A stretch of 64,000 nucleotides of DNA from Gordonia pseudamarae (GTDB taxonomy: Bacteria; Actinomycetota; Actinomycetes; Mycobacteriales; Mycobacteriaceae), in contig NZ_CP045809.1 of NCBI RefSeq assembly GCF_025273675.1, positions 3,658,001-3,722,000 of the forward strand, in the 5' to 3' direction. Within the stretch, counting starts at the first letter, position 1. Every line of letters starts with the position of its first letter. The position numbers were made by a program, and so were the translations under genes. A model generated the notes under the pieces. That model was not told where the DNA came from. It worked only from the letters and a program-made list of their open reading frames with translations, and made no database searches. Positions 1-8,089 of this stretch are shown here, one piece after another.

Positions 1-1
1 T

Positions 2-1528
2 GTCGCACCCGTCGGCCGACTGCGTCCGCCCGACCTCATCATCCAGGACGAGTTGCACCTCATCACCGGCGCGCTCGGCACCTCCGTCGGCCTGTTCGAG
101 GTGGTTGTCGAAACGTTGTCGTCGTGGGAGACACCCGACGGCGCATCGGTCAAACCACTCATCGTGGCCTCCACCGCGACATCCCGCAACGCCCAAGACC
201 AAGTGCGCGGACTCTATGGCCGCCTCGTCGAGATCTTCCCGCCGCAGGTCCTCGACGTCGCCGACACCTACTTCTCGCAGGAAGTCCCGATCGATTCCAA
301 GAACCCGGGTCGTCGCTATATCGGCGTCAGCGCGCAGGGTGTCCGGCTGTCGAGCGCCGAGATCCGCGTGGCGGAAGTGCTGCTGTCGGCCGGGCAACTA
401 CTCCTCGACAAGGCGGGTGCGGCCGCCGATCCGTACATGACGTTGGTCGGCTATTTCAACGCCACCCGCGAACTGGCCGGTATGGCGCGCTACGTCACCG
501 ACGACGTCCAGAGCCGAGTCAAACGGCCACGCAAGGATTCCGGATTCCCGAGTAGGCGCGGAGCGAGTTTCGGCCTGCTCAAGAAGGGTGAACTGACCTC
601 ACGTATCGGGTCGGCGGAGATCGGTACGAACCTCGACCGACTCGGGCTCGAATTCGATCCGGACTACGATACGACAGCGGCCGCTCATCAACGCATCGCC
701 GACGCCAAGGACGGCAAGAAGGTTCCGCGCCGCTCCGAAGCCGACTCACCCTTCGACGTCGTACTCGCGACATCGATGCTGCAGGTGGGTGTGGACGTGC
801 AGCGGCTGGGGCTCATGCTCGTGGTCGGCCAGCCGAAGAACACGGCCGAATACATCCAGGCGTCCTCACGCGTCGGACGCGATCCTTCCGACCGGCCGGG
901 ACTAGTTGTGTCACTGGGAAACTGGGCACGACCCCGGGACCTCGCGCATTTCGAACAATTCCGGCATTATCACGAGACGTTCTACGCCCAAGTCGAAGCG
1001 CTGTCGGTGACGCCTTTCTCGCCGACCTCGCTCGAGCGCGGCATCAGTGGGCTCCTCGTCAGCGCTGCCCGAGTCGTACAGGCGTCGGTTGCCGACGGGC
1101 TCTCACCGGAACGTGCGGCGTGGCGGATCAAAGATCAACGCACTGCGGTGGAGGCGATCGTAGCGAAACTGAAGAAGCGTATCGCCGCAGCCGCCCCCGA
1201 AGAAGCCTCGATCAAACGAGCAAACGACCTGCTAATCAACAGGATCGGACGTTGGGACACACGTGCCGCCAGTGCGACTGCCGGTGGCCAAACACTCGTC
1301 TACGAACGAACCGGCGAGGGCGACAAGTACCTCCCGCTCATCATCAGTCCGGAGAATCTCCAGGCGTCCGCCGGAGGATCGAAGGAGCCGCCCTTCGCGA
1401 TCGCCAACTCCATGCGCGAAGTACAGCCCGAAATCAACCTGTTGGTCAGTCCTGTCCCGGAACTACTGTTCGCCAGAACGCCCGACGACGTCGACGACTG
1501 GAAACTCCCCAGTGAGGAGGAGAACTGA
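2..1528 (+). CDS. drmA: DISARM helicase DrmA, C-terminal part (5' end outside window)
   Basis: The frame is open from base 2, so the gene begins left of the window; about 508 C-terminal residues are visible. It shows SF2 helicase motifs: DELH (visible residues 16-19), ASTAT (about 56-60), and a motif V/VI block with ATSMLQVGVDV then QASSRVGRD (about 257-296). This pattern, with a DUF1998 protein and a single-HKD phospholipase D protein directly downstream, is the drmA-drmB-drmC core of DISARM, a defence that restricts incoming phage DNA. DrmA is the core helicase and is known to work with DrmB. The stop TGA overlaps the drmB ATG by one base, with GAGGAGG just before it, so the two are translationally coupled. 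A TTG at 53 is internal, not the start. Confidence 0.88.
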   Translation, partial: VAPVGRLRPPDLIIQDELHLITGALGTSVGLFEVVVETLSSWETPDGASVKPLIVASTATSRNAQDQVRGLYGRLVEIFPPQVLDVADTYFSQEVPIDSKNPGRRYIGVSAQGVRLSSAEIRVAEVLLSAGQLLLDKAGAAADPYMTLVGYFNATRELAGMARYVTDDVQSRVKRPRKDSGFPSRRGASFGLLKKGELTSRIGSAEIGTNLDRLGLEFDPDYDTTAAAHQRIADAKDGKKVPRRSEADSPFDVVLATSMLQVGVDVQRLGLMLVVGQPKNTAEYIQASSRVGRDPSDRPGLVVSLGNWARPRDLAHFEQFRHYHETFYAQVEALSVTPFSPTSLERGISGLLVSAARVVQASVADGLSPERAAWRIKDQRTAVEAIVAKLKKRIAAAAPEEASIKRANDLLINRIGRWDTRAASATAGGQTLVYERTGEGDKYLPLIISPENLQASAGGSKEPPFAIANSMREVQPEINLLVSPVPELLFARTPDDVDDWKLPSEEEN

Positions 1529-3570
1529 TGACCGACGTGCTACCGGAATCAGACGACGACATGCTGAGCACCGACGAGGAACTCGACCCGATCAGCGACG
1601 CAGAAAAGAACGCGGTCAAGAACCGTGCCAAGGTGGGCTCCGCCAGACCTTCGTCGTTGCTCTATACCTACGGCCCCGGCGCCATCATGGACCTGCCGCA
1701 CTTCTCAATCATGCCAGCCGGCCTGGGCGACTGGGACCGGATCTGGCAGCGCCGCACTCATATTCCAACAATTATCGAACCGCGGCTCCTCAAAGTCGTT
1801 CGCGATCATCTGGGACGACAGGTGGACTCGCTGCGCCCCTACCCGTGGCAGCCGCAGCGGATGGGCATGTCCACCGAAGGTTCCGACCTCGGCATACCCG
1901 CCCGCGTGTTTCCCCAGTGGCTGCGGTGCACCGGCTGCGATTACCTCGGACCGCTACCCCGATTCCACTACACCAACACCCAACCGTTCCGACCCGACCA
2001 TGCCGAGTTCACCCACAAGAACTGCCCGGGTCGTGGCGGCAAGCCCAAGAAGGGACCAGGTAGCCCGGCTGTCCCCGCGCAGCATCTATTGACCTGCACC
2101 AACGGTCACCTGGACGAGTTTCCATACTCGCTATGGGTGCACCGTGGAAAGAAGTGCCCCAAAGCTGAACTGCCCGACCTCAAAATGCGCGACGCCAACG
2201 TCGGCAAAAGTGTCGGATCAACCATCGCATGTGCCTCCTGTGGTCAGACCCGGGGCATGGCCGAAGCACAGGGGTCCATCGGACGAGAGAAACTGCCGCA
2301 GAAGTGTCGTGGGCGCCACCCACACCTCAACGCATTCGACAAGGAATGTGAGGCGAAGCCGGCACTCATCATGATGGGTGCATCCAATCTGTGGTTCGCC
2401 TCAACCCAGTCAGTGATCGTCATACCACGCAGCGACGCCGAAGAGAAGGACGCGCTTTCCGATCGCCTGCGCGCCGCACTCGGAATCGAACAGATCAAGC
2501 AGTTCGGTAGCCAAATCGCGGTCATCAAGGCACTGGCAACCGCGAACGGTATTGACCTCGAAGGCTTCACGGATGGCGATATCGCTGCCGCCGTCGGCGA
2601 CGCACTCACCCCTGCCGAGTCAGACGAGGAGCGCAACAAGAAGCTTGAAGGTTGGGACCCGGTCGAACTACTCGTTCCCGAATGGCGGTACCTCCAGAAG
2701 AAGACACTGTTCCAGCAGCAACCAAACGCCGACGGCCTCATGGTCACCGAGATGACACGCGACAGCGACCTGCATCCGAGAATCAGCCGGGTGGTCGCGG
2801 TCAACAAGATGAAGAAGGTCAACGCCGTTTTCGGATTCACCCGCCTCGACGAGATGGACCGCGTGAATGATCTGCCCGGACGCCTGGTCACTCTCACGCG
2901 CGACCGCAGGCCGAAGTGGGTACCCGCGACCGAGGATCGGGGGGAAGGCATCTTCCTGCAACTGGATCTGGCCGCTGTGGACAACTGGGAACAGTCCATC
3001 AGCAACACGCCGCTGTGGGAGGCCCACCGGGCGTCACACGAACGCAACTTCCGGCGCAGGTTTTCCGAGACAGCAAAGGATGTCGAGCCCGACTCCCGAC
3101 TACCCGCACCGCGCTACTGGTTGCTGCACACCCTCGCGCACACACTCATCCGGGAGATGGCGATGTCGAGCGGGTACGGCGCGGCCAGCCTCAGTGAACG
3201 CATTTACGGCTGGACCCGCACCCCGCAGCGCGAGGCCGCCGCCGGACTGTTGATCTGCACTACCGCATCGGACAGCGCGGGCACTCTGGGTGGCCTGGTG
3301 GCATTATCCGAGCCCGATCGCCTCAGGCGACTCGTGGTGGCCGCATTGCGTCGTGCCGCGCGCTGCTCGTCTGATCCGGTGTGCGCAAGCCGGGTCCCGA
3401 GTGACCCGGAGGACTTCCTGCACGGCGCCGCCTGCCACTGCTGTGCCTTCGCCTCGGAAACCTCCTGTGAGAAGGCCAACCGCTTCCTCGACCGGCGATT
3501 CCTACTCGACCTGCCGTCGGCCACCGGCGAGACCGTGCCGGGGTTCTTCGGGAGCGCGGATGCCCTCTGA
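1528..3570 (+). CDS. drmB: DISARM protein DrmB (DUF1998 family)
   Basis: 680 residues, complete. ATG at 1528 overlaps the drmA stop (TGATG) and is preceded by GAGGAGG at 1514-1520. Cysteine pairs that look like metal sites occur at CTGC (about residue 132) and CASC (about 236). The C-terminal third has the DUF1998 hallmarks: HTLAHTLIREMAMSSGYGA, then GAACHCC with further cysteines near the end. DrmB is the DISARM core partner of the DrmA helicase; its biochemical activity is poorly defined. The drmC ATG lies 11 bases inside this gene, so all three are one operon. Base composition looks somewhat less G+C-rich than the genes from 5 kb on, consistent with horizontal acquisition (judged by eye). 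Confidence 0.87.
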   Translation: MTDVLPESDDDMLSTDEELDPISDAEKNAVKNRAKVGSARPSSLLYTYGPGAIMDLPHFSIMPAGLGDWDRIWQRRTHIPTIIEPRLLKVVRDHLGRQVDSLRPYPWQPQRMGMSTEGSDLGIPARVFPQWLRCTGCDYLGPLPRFHYTNTQPFRPDHAEFTHKNCPGRGGKPKKGPGSPAVPAQHLLTCTNGHLDEFPYSLWVHRGKKCPKAELPDLKMRDANVGKSVGSTIACASCGQTRGMAEAQGSIGREKLPQKCRGRHPHLNAFDKECEAKPALIMMGASNLWFASTQSVIVIPRSDAEEKDALSDRLRAALGIEQIKQFGSQIAVIKALATANGIDLEGFTDGDIAAAVGDALTPAESDEERNKKLEGWDPVELLVPEWRYLQKKTLFQQQPNADGLMVTEMTRDSDLHPRISRVVAVNKMKKVNAVFGFTRLDEMDRVNDLPGRLVTLTRDRRPKWVPATEDRGEGIFLQLDLAAVDNWEQSISNTPLWEAHRASHERNFRRRFSETAKDVEPDSRLPAPRYWLLHTLAHTLIREMAMSSGYGAASLSERIYGWTRTPQREAAAGLLICTTASDSAGTLGGLVALSEPDRLRRLVVAALRRAARCSSDPVCASRVPSDPEDFLHGAACHCCAFASETSCEKANRFLDRRFLLDLPSATGETVPGFFGSADAL

Positions 3571-4264
3571 CCCGTTCGTCGCGCTCGGGGAGTTCCTGAC
3601 CGCCCGGGAGGCCGAGGCGCTCGCCGTCCAGCTTGATTCAGACAGGCATGTAGTCAAAGCGCTGGCGGTGGTGAACACCGCGCGACGCGCCGAAGCGAAG
3701 CGACTCCTTGGCGAGGCCGGGCTCGACCACCACGACGCGGAGCGCGCTGCGGGAGTCCTGCGCGCCATCGCCGGGGCCAAGTCGCACAACCGCGACCTCA
3801 CCCCGGTGTGGACCATGCCCGGAAACGAGGCAACGACCGGCCACCTCACCGGGCAGTTCCATCACCTGGTCCAGGCTGCTCGTCAGTCCGTCGTATGCGC
3901 GACCTACAACTTCGCGCAAACCTCCCAGATGTGGACCGTGCTGAAGGAGGCATCCGAGGAGCCCGGCGTCGATGTCACCGTATACGTTGACGGCGACAAG
4001 GCCGACGCGGCAAAGGTAAAGACCCAACTTCCACGCGCAACTATCTATAAGTCAGCCGAACTGCCCAATGGCCGGCTCGTAGTGAGCCACGCCAAGTTTG
4101 TCGTCATCGACCACGAGATGCTACTGCTCACCAGCGCCAACTTCTCCTTCAGCGCGGAGAACCGGAACATCGAGTTCGGGCTCCTCGTCCAGGACTCGGG
4201 CCTCGCGCGGTCCGTCGAATCCACTATGGCCGGCAAACACGGCACCCTGTACGAACTGGCCTGA
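3560..4264 (+). CDS. drmC: DISARM protein DrmC (phospholipase D superfamily)
   Basis: 234 residues from the ATG at 3560, which lies inside the drmB 3' end (11-base overlap); a GGGAG sits 6-11 bases upstream. One HKD motif is visible, HAKFVVID, followed by LLLTSANFS and the conserved ENRNIEFGLLV. A single HKD motif means the enzyme would need to dimerise to form a full PLD active site. PLD-fold proteins of this kind are the third core DISARM component; in the published system DrmC was reported as less essential than the others. No methyltransferase follows it, so the DISARM modification gene (drmMI or drmMII) and drmD or drmE must lie left of the window if the system is complete. Confidence 0.86.
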   Translation: MPSDPFVALGEFLTAREAEALAVQLDSDRHVVKALAVVNTARRAEAKRLLGEAGLDHHDAERAAGVLRAIAGAKSHNRDLTPVWTMPGNEATTGHLTGQFHHLVQAARQSVVCATYNFAQTSQMWTVLKEASEEPGVDVTVYVDGDKADAAKVKTQLPRATIYKSAELPNGRLVVSHAKFVVIDHEMLLLTSANFSFSAENRNIEFGLLVQDSGLARSVESTMAGKHGTLYELA

Positions 4265-4469
4265 GAGCGTGACAACGGACTATTTAGCCCACCAGGCGAT
4301 CAGGCCATATCGCCGAGAAGCGCGAGGTCGTGATCGATGGTCTCCGTGAAGGGTTCGGTTTCGCCCCCACGGACCCGATAACGGCTTGCATGAAAGTCAT
4401 TAACGCGGTCGTACCGCTGGGTGCGGCAGCGGCCGGTCTGAGTTTGCCGATAGACCCGGAGCAACTTCT
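4265..4469. other. Intergenic junction between DISARM and core genes
   Basis: 205 bases between the convergent ends of drmC and the metallo-beta-lactamase-fold gene. I see no convincing gene, terminator hairpin, transposase remnant or attachment-site repeat. A short open frame crosses it on the + strand but runs into the next gene antisense and has no ribosome binding site. It may mark the right boundary of the acquired DISARM segment. Confidence 0.4.
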
Positions 4470-5129
4470 TCACATCTCGACGGCCGATTCCCTGTCGAGG
4501 ACCCGGAACTCGGTGGCGGCAGCTTTCATGTCGGCCAGCCGACCGTAGTGGATGCCGGTGCCGGCATCGGACAGGATTGCCTGATGGATGGGGACGGCGA
4601 CGCGGGGTGCCATGGCGCGCAGGTAGTCGACCGATTCGCTCAGTTTCATCCAGGGCGCGGCCGACGGGAGGGCGAGGACATCGACCTTCTCGAACGGGAT
4701 GTAGAACGAGTCACCCGGATGCATGAACCGGCCGGGGTCGTCGGCGCTGTCGAGGATGTAGGCGACGTTGTCGATGACCGGGATCTCGGGGTGGATGACG
4801 GCATGCCGACCGCCGGTCACCCGCACCGACACCTCGCCGACAGCGACCTGGTCGCCGGCGTGCGCGGCCGTCCATGATCCGGCGACGTCGTCGCGGGTGA
4901 TCTGGGCGGTGGTCTGCGGGTCGGCGTAGAGCACGGCACCGGGGTTGGCGGCGACGAGGTCGGGCAGGCGTGCCACGTCGCAGTGGTCGGGATGCTGGTG
5001 GGTCACCAGGATCGCGTCGAGCCCGGTGAGTCCTTCGAAGCCGTGGGAGAAATTGCCCGGGTCGAACAGGATCCGGGTGCCGTCGATTTCCACCAGAAGG
5101 CAGGAATGGCCGAAGTGGGTGATCTGCAT
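4470..5129 (-). CDS. Metallo-beta-lactamase-fold hydrolase (UlaG-like)
   Basis: 219 residues from ATG at 5129 (MQITHFGHSCLLVEI); an ATG 21 bases upstream is possible but less likely because family members start at this beta-strand. The metal-binding motif THQHPDHCD (HxHxDH) lies near residues 50-58, with later conserved histidines in HPGD and PIHQ. This arrangement is the small, stand-alone MBL-fold family related to UlaG and to proteins annotated as Zn-dependent hydrolases; the substrate is unknown. It is divergent from the acyl-CoA dehydrogenase pair and shares a 178-bp control region with it that carries nested palindromes. Confidence 0.82.
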   Translation of the reverse strand: MQITHFGHSCLLVEIDGTRILFDPGNFSHGFEGLTGLDAILVTHQHPDHCDVARLPDLVAANPGAVLYADPQTTAQITRDDVAGSWTAAHAGDQVAVGEVSVRVTGGRHAVIHPEIPVIDNVAYILDSADDPGRFMHPGDSFYIPFEKVDVLALPSAAPWMKLSESVDYLRAMAPRVAVPIHQAILSDAGTGIHYGRLADMKAAATEFRVLDRESAVEM

Positions 5130-5171
5130 GTATCCACTCTCGCACCGCACCCGTCCGTACGTCGGTGAAAC

Positions 5172-5251
5172 ACGTTCGCACCGACGCGTGACATCGTTCT
5201 GACCGAGTAGTAAGGTCTGTTCTTACTACCGAGTAAGATCGGTGCGAACGT
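5172..5251. promoter_or_regulatory. Nested inverted repeats in a divergent promoter region
   Basis: Outer arms of 13 bp match perfectly: ACGTTCGCACCGA at 5172-5184 and its reverse complement at 5239-5251. Inside them is a second inverted repeat, TAGTAAG-N7-CTTACTA at 5208-5228, and CCGAGTAG/CCGAGTAAG repeats directly. The region separates the MBL-fold gene (-) from the acyl-CoA dehydrogenase pair (+). The size and symmetry fit operators of TetR-type fatty-acid regulators, but no regulator gene is adjacent and the cognate protein is unknown. Confidence 0.55.
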
Positions 5252-5307
5252 TTCCATCCAGTCCCGGGGACACCCGCCCCGGGGGCCCAGGAAGAAGAGC
5301 TGAGGAC

Positions 5308-6678
5308 ATGACCACTCACGCCGAACCGCGCGACACCTCCGCAGTCGGAAAGAATCCGCATCCCCGCAACTTCATCGGCACCGCGATGCGCGTGCTGACC
5401 ACGGTCACCGGCTCCGAGTTCGCCGAGAAGTACCAGCTCCGCGAGCCCATCAACCGGGTCGCCTACCAGGCCACCAAGACCGGCTTCCAGTCCCTCGGCG
5501 CCGCGGGCCGGGCCTTCAAGAAGGTACAGGGCGGCTCGGGTGAGGCGGCCCGCCCGGCCAAGTCCACCAAGAACTACTTCAATCTGACGCCCGACGACGA
5601 GCAGCAGATGATCACCGAGACGGTCACCGATTTCGCCACCGAGATCCTGCGCCCGGCCGCCTACGACGCCGACCACGACGCCACCACGCCCGAGGACATC
5701 CTCACGCGGTCGGCCGAACTCGGCATCACCATGATCAACGTCCCCGAGGAATACGACGGCGCCGCCTCCGAGCGTGGTGTGGTCACCAACGCGCTGGTCG
5801 CCGAGGCCATGGCGTACGGCGACATGGGTCTGGCGCTGCCGCTGCTCGCCCCGAGCGGTGTGGCCACCGCCCTCACCAACTTCGGCTCCGAGGGCCAGCA
5901 GAAGACCTACCTGCCCGACTTCGCCGGCGAGAACGTGCCGCAGTCGGCCGTGGTCATCGCCGAACCGCGACCGCTGTTCGACGCGTTCGCCCTGGCGACC
6001 AAGGCCACCCGCGTGCCCAGCGGCTACCGCCTCAACGGTGTGAAGTCGTTCGTTCCGGCCGCCGGATCGTCGGAACTGTTCATCGTCGGCGCCCAGCTCG
6101 ACGGAAAGCCCGCCCTGTTCATCGTCGAGTCGGACTCCAAGGGCCTGATCATCGAGGCCGACCCGGGCATGGGCGTGCGCGCCGCGGGCATGGGCCGACT
6201 GCTGCTGCAGGATGTGGCCGTGCCCGAGTCCGCGCTCCTGGGCGAAGAGCCCGGCGAGGAGGCGTTCGCCGCCTACCGCGACGTGGTGCGCCTGTCGCGC
6301 CTGGGCTGGTCGGCGCTCGCCGCCGGCACCGGCAAGGCCGTACTCGACTACGTGATCCCCTACGTCAACGAGCGTGAGGCGTTCGGCGAGCCGATCTCCA
6401 ACCGGCAGGCGGTCGCCTTCATGGTGGCCAACATCGCCACCGAACTCGACGCCATCCGACTGGTCACCCTGCGTGGTGCCTCGCGTGCCGAGCAGGGCCT
6501 GTCGTTCGCCCGCGAAGCCGCACTCTCGCGCAAGCTGACCATCGACAAGGGCCTGCAGATCGGCCTCGACGGCGTGCAGTTGCTGGGTGGCCACGGCTTC
6601 ACCAAGGAACATCCGGTCGAGCGCTGGTACCGCGACCTGCGCGGCGCGGGCATCGGCGAGGGCATCGTCGTCCTCTGA
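5308..6678 (+). CDS. Acyl-CoA dehydrogenase (FadE24-like, first of a pair)
   Basis: 456 residues from ATG 5308, preceded by AAGAAGAGCTGAGGA; a longer frame upstream lacks a good ribosome site. An unusual N-terminal extension of about 90 residues precedes the dehydrogenase core. The core has the helical N-domain (from FNLTPDDEQQ), the beta-domain with VIAEPRP and GVKSFVPAAG, and the C-terminal helices with QLLGGHGFTKEHPVERWYRD. It ends abruptly in GIGEGIVVL at the position of the usual catalytic-base motif (xYEGTxxIQ), so the glutamate is kept but the C-terminal tail is missing. Size and tandem arrangement resemble M. tuberculosis fadE24-fadE23, whose products are thought to act together; the substrate is unknown. 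Confidence 0.85.
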   Translation: MTTHAEPRDTSAVGKNPHPRNFIGTAMRVLTTVTGSEFAEKYQLREPINRVAYQATKTGFQSLGAAGRAFKKVQGGSGEAARPAKSTKNYFNLTPDDEQQMITETVTDFATEILRPAAYDADHDATTPEDILTRSAELGITMINVPEEYDGAASERGVVTNALVAEAMAYGDMGLALPLLAPSGVATALTNFGSEGQQKTYLPDFAGENVPQSAVVIAEPRPLFDAFALATKATRVPSGYRLNGVKSFVPAAGSSELFIVGAQLDGKPALFIVESDSKGLIIEADPGMGVRAAGMGRLLLQDVAVPESALLGEEPGEEAFAAYRDVVRLSRLGWSALAAGTGKAVLDYVIPYVNEREAFGEPISNRQAVAFMVANIATELDAIRLVTLRGASRAEQGLSFAREAALSRKLTIDKGLQIGLDGVQLLGGHGFTKEHPVERWYRDLRGAGIGEGIVVL

Positions 6679-6711
6679 CGGCGCGGCAGAAGGGTTTAGG
6701 AGAGAACACTC

Positions 6712-7935
6712 ATGGCCATCAACCTTGAGCTTCCCAAGAAGCTGCACGTCACCATCGACCAGGCGCACCAGGCGGCCGCGGAGATCTTCCGTCCCATCTC
6801 GCGCAAGTACGACCTGGCCGAGCACGCCTACCCGGTCGAGCTCGACACCCTCGCCAGCCTGTACGACGGCCTGTCCGAAACCGGCCAGGCCGGTGCCGGC
6901 GCCGACGGCGGTCGCAGTCAGACCGCCAAGAAGAAGCCGAAGGCCGAGGGCGAGATCGTCAACGGCGGCAACATGCAGTCGGTCCTCAATGTCATGGAGA
7001 CCTCGTGGGGCGACGTCGGCCTGATGCTGTCGATCCCGTACCAGGGTCTGGGCAACTCGGCGATCGCCGCCGTCGCCACCGACGAGCAGCTCAAGAAGTT
7101 CGGCAAGGTGTGGGCCGCGATGGCCATCACCGAGCCGAGCTTCGGCTCCGACTCGGCCGCGGTAAGCACCACCGCCACCCGCGACGGCGACGACTACGTC
7201 ATCAACGGCGAGAAGATCTTCGTCACCTCCGGTTCGCGCGCCACCCACATCGTGGTGTGGGCGACAGTCGACAAGAGCCTGGGCCGGGCGGCGATCAAGT
7301 CGTTCGTCGTACCGCGTGAACATCCGGGCGTGGAGATCGTGCGCCTGGAACACAAACTCGGCATCAAGGCGTCCGATACCGCCGTCATCCGCTTCGACAA
7401 CTGCCGCGTCTCCAAGGACAACCTGCTCGGCTCCCCCGAGGTGGATGTCAAGAAGGGATTCGGCGGGGTCATGCAGACCTTCGACAACACCCGTCCGCTG
7501 GTGGCCGGGATGGCCGTCGGTCTGGCGCGTGCCGCCCTCGAAGAGCTGCGCGGCATCCTCGAGGAGGCCGGCGTGGAGATCGACTACGACCGTCCCGCGG
7601 CCGACCAGCATGCCGCCGCGGCCGAATTCATCCGGATGGAAGCCGATTTCGAGGCCGCCTACCTGCTGACGATGCGTGCCACCTGGATGGCCGACAACAA
7701 AATCCCCAACTCCACCGAGGCGTCGATGTCCAAGGCCAAGGCCGGCCGCACCGTCACCGACATCACCAACAAGACGGTGGAGCTGACCGGCACCCTCGGC
7801 TACTCCGAGCGCCTGCTGATCGAGAAGTGGGCCCGCGACTCCAAGATCCTCGACATCTTCGAGGGCACCCAGCAGATCCAGAACCTGATCATCGCCCGAC
7901 GGGTTCTCGGAAAGAGCAGCGCCGAACTGAAGTGA
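6712..7935 (+). CDS. Acyl-CoA dehydrogenase (FadE23-like, second of a pair)
   Basis: 407 residues, ATG 6712 with AGGAGA 10 bases upstream and 33 bases after the previous stop, so co-transcribed. The FAD/substrate motif AITEPSFGSDSAAV lies at about residues 138-151 and INGEKIFVTSG at about 163-173. The C-terminal catalytic signature ILDIFEGTQQIQNLIIARRVLG carries the expected glutamate base in full context, unlike its partner. It should catalyse FAD-dependent alpha,beta-dehydrogenation of an acyl-CoA. A short charged insertion rich in Lys and Gly (about residues 60-85) is unusual. Paired, unequal ACAD genes in Mycobacteriales often encode alpha2beta2 heterotetramers for steroid or unusual acyl-CoAs; that assembly here is inferred. 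Confidence 0.87.
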   Translation: MAINLELPKKLHVTIDQAHQAAAEIFRPISRKYDLAEHAYPVELDTLASLYDGLSETGQAGAGADGGRSQTAKKKPKAEGEIVNGGNMQSVLNVMETSWGDVGLMLSIPYQGLGNSAIAAVATDEQLKKFGKVWAAMAITEPSFGSDSAAVSTTATRDGDDYVINGEKIFVTSGSRATHIVVWATVDKSLGRAAIKSFVVPREHPGVEIVRLEHKLGIKASDTAVIRFDNCRVSKDNLLGSPEVDVKKGFGGVMQTFDNTRPLVAGMAVGLARAALEELRGILEEAGVEIDYDRPAADQHAAAAEFIRMEADFEAAYLLTMRATWMADNKIPNSTEASMSKAKAGRTVTDITNKTVELTGTLGYSERLLIEKWARDSKILDIFEGTQQIQNLIIARRVLGKSSAELK

Positions 7936-7968
7936 TCACCTTCGCTGGTTGAGCGATCACCCCGCTGC

Positions 7969-8079
7969 TGGTTGAGGTGCGAAGAGCCGCCAGGCGATGA
8001 GCCTCGAAACCTCGTGAGATGACAATGTCGCCTCACCGGGTTTCGAGGCTCGTCGCTTTCGCTCCTCACACCTCAACCA
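7969..8079. repeat. Long imperfect inverted repeat between convergent genes
   Basis: Two arms of about 49 bp (7969-8017 and 8031-8079) flank a 13-base loop. The left arm starts TGGTTGAGGTG, the right arm ends CACCTCAACCA, and the centre is GAGCCTCGAAAC against GTTTCGAGGCTC. A diverged single arm of the same element recurs at 44342-44406, again between convergent genes. A fragment CTGGTTGAGC at 7944 suggests an older partial copy. It is likely a dispersed intergenic palindromic element that may act as a bidirectional terminator for the acyl-CoA dehydrogenase pair and prpE. Confidence 0.75.
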
Positions 8080-8089
8080 TCAACGGGGG

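Noticed and set aside
4330..4548. Short plus-strand frame after drmC
   Set aside because: No ribosome binding site, runs into the antisense of the MBL-fold gene and has no recognisable sequence.
5130..5150. ATG 21 bases upstream of the MBL-fold protein start
   Set aside because: The family begins at the beta-strand MQITHFGHSCLLVEI, so the internal ATG at 5129 is preferred.
4711..7611. A 966-codon open frame on the minus strand opposite the acyl-CoA dehydrogenase pair
   Set aside because: It is an antisense shadow of two well-conserved genes with complete motifs; high G+C makes stop codons rare, and its protein is Gly/Val/Arg/His-rich nonsense.
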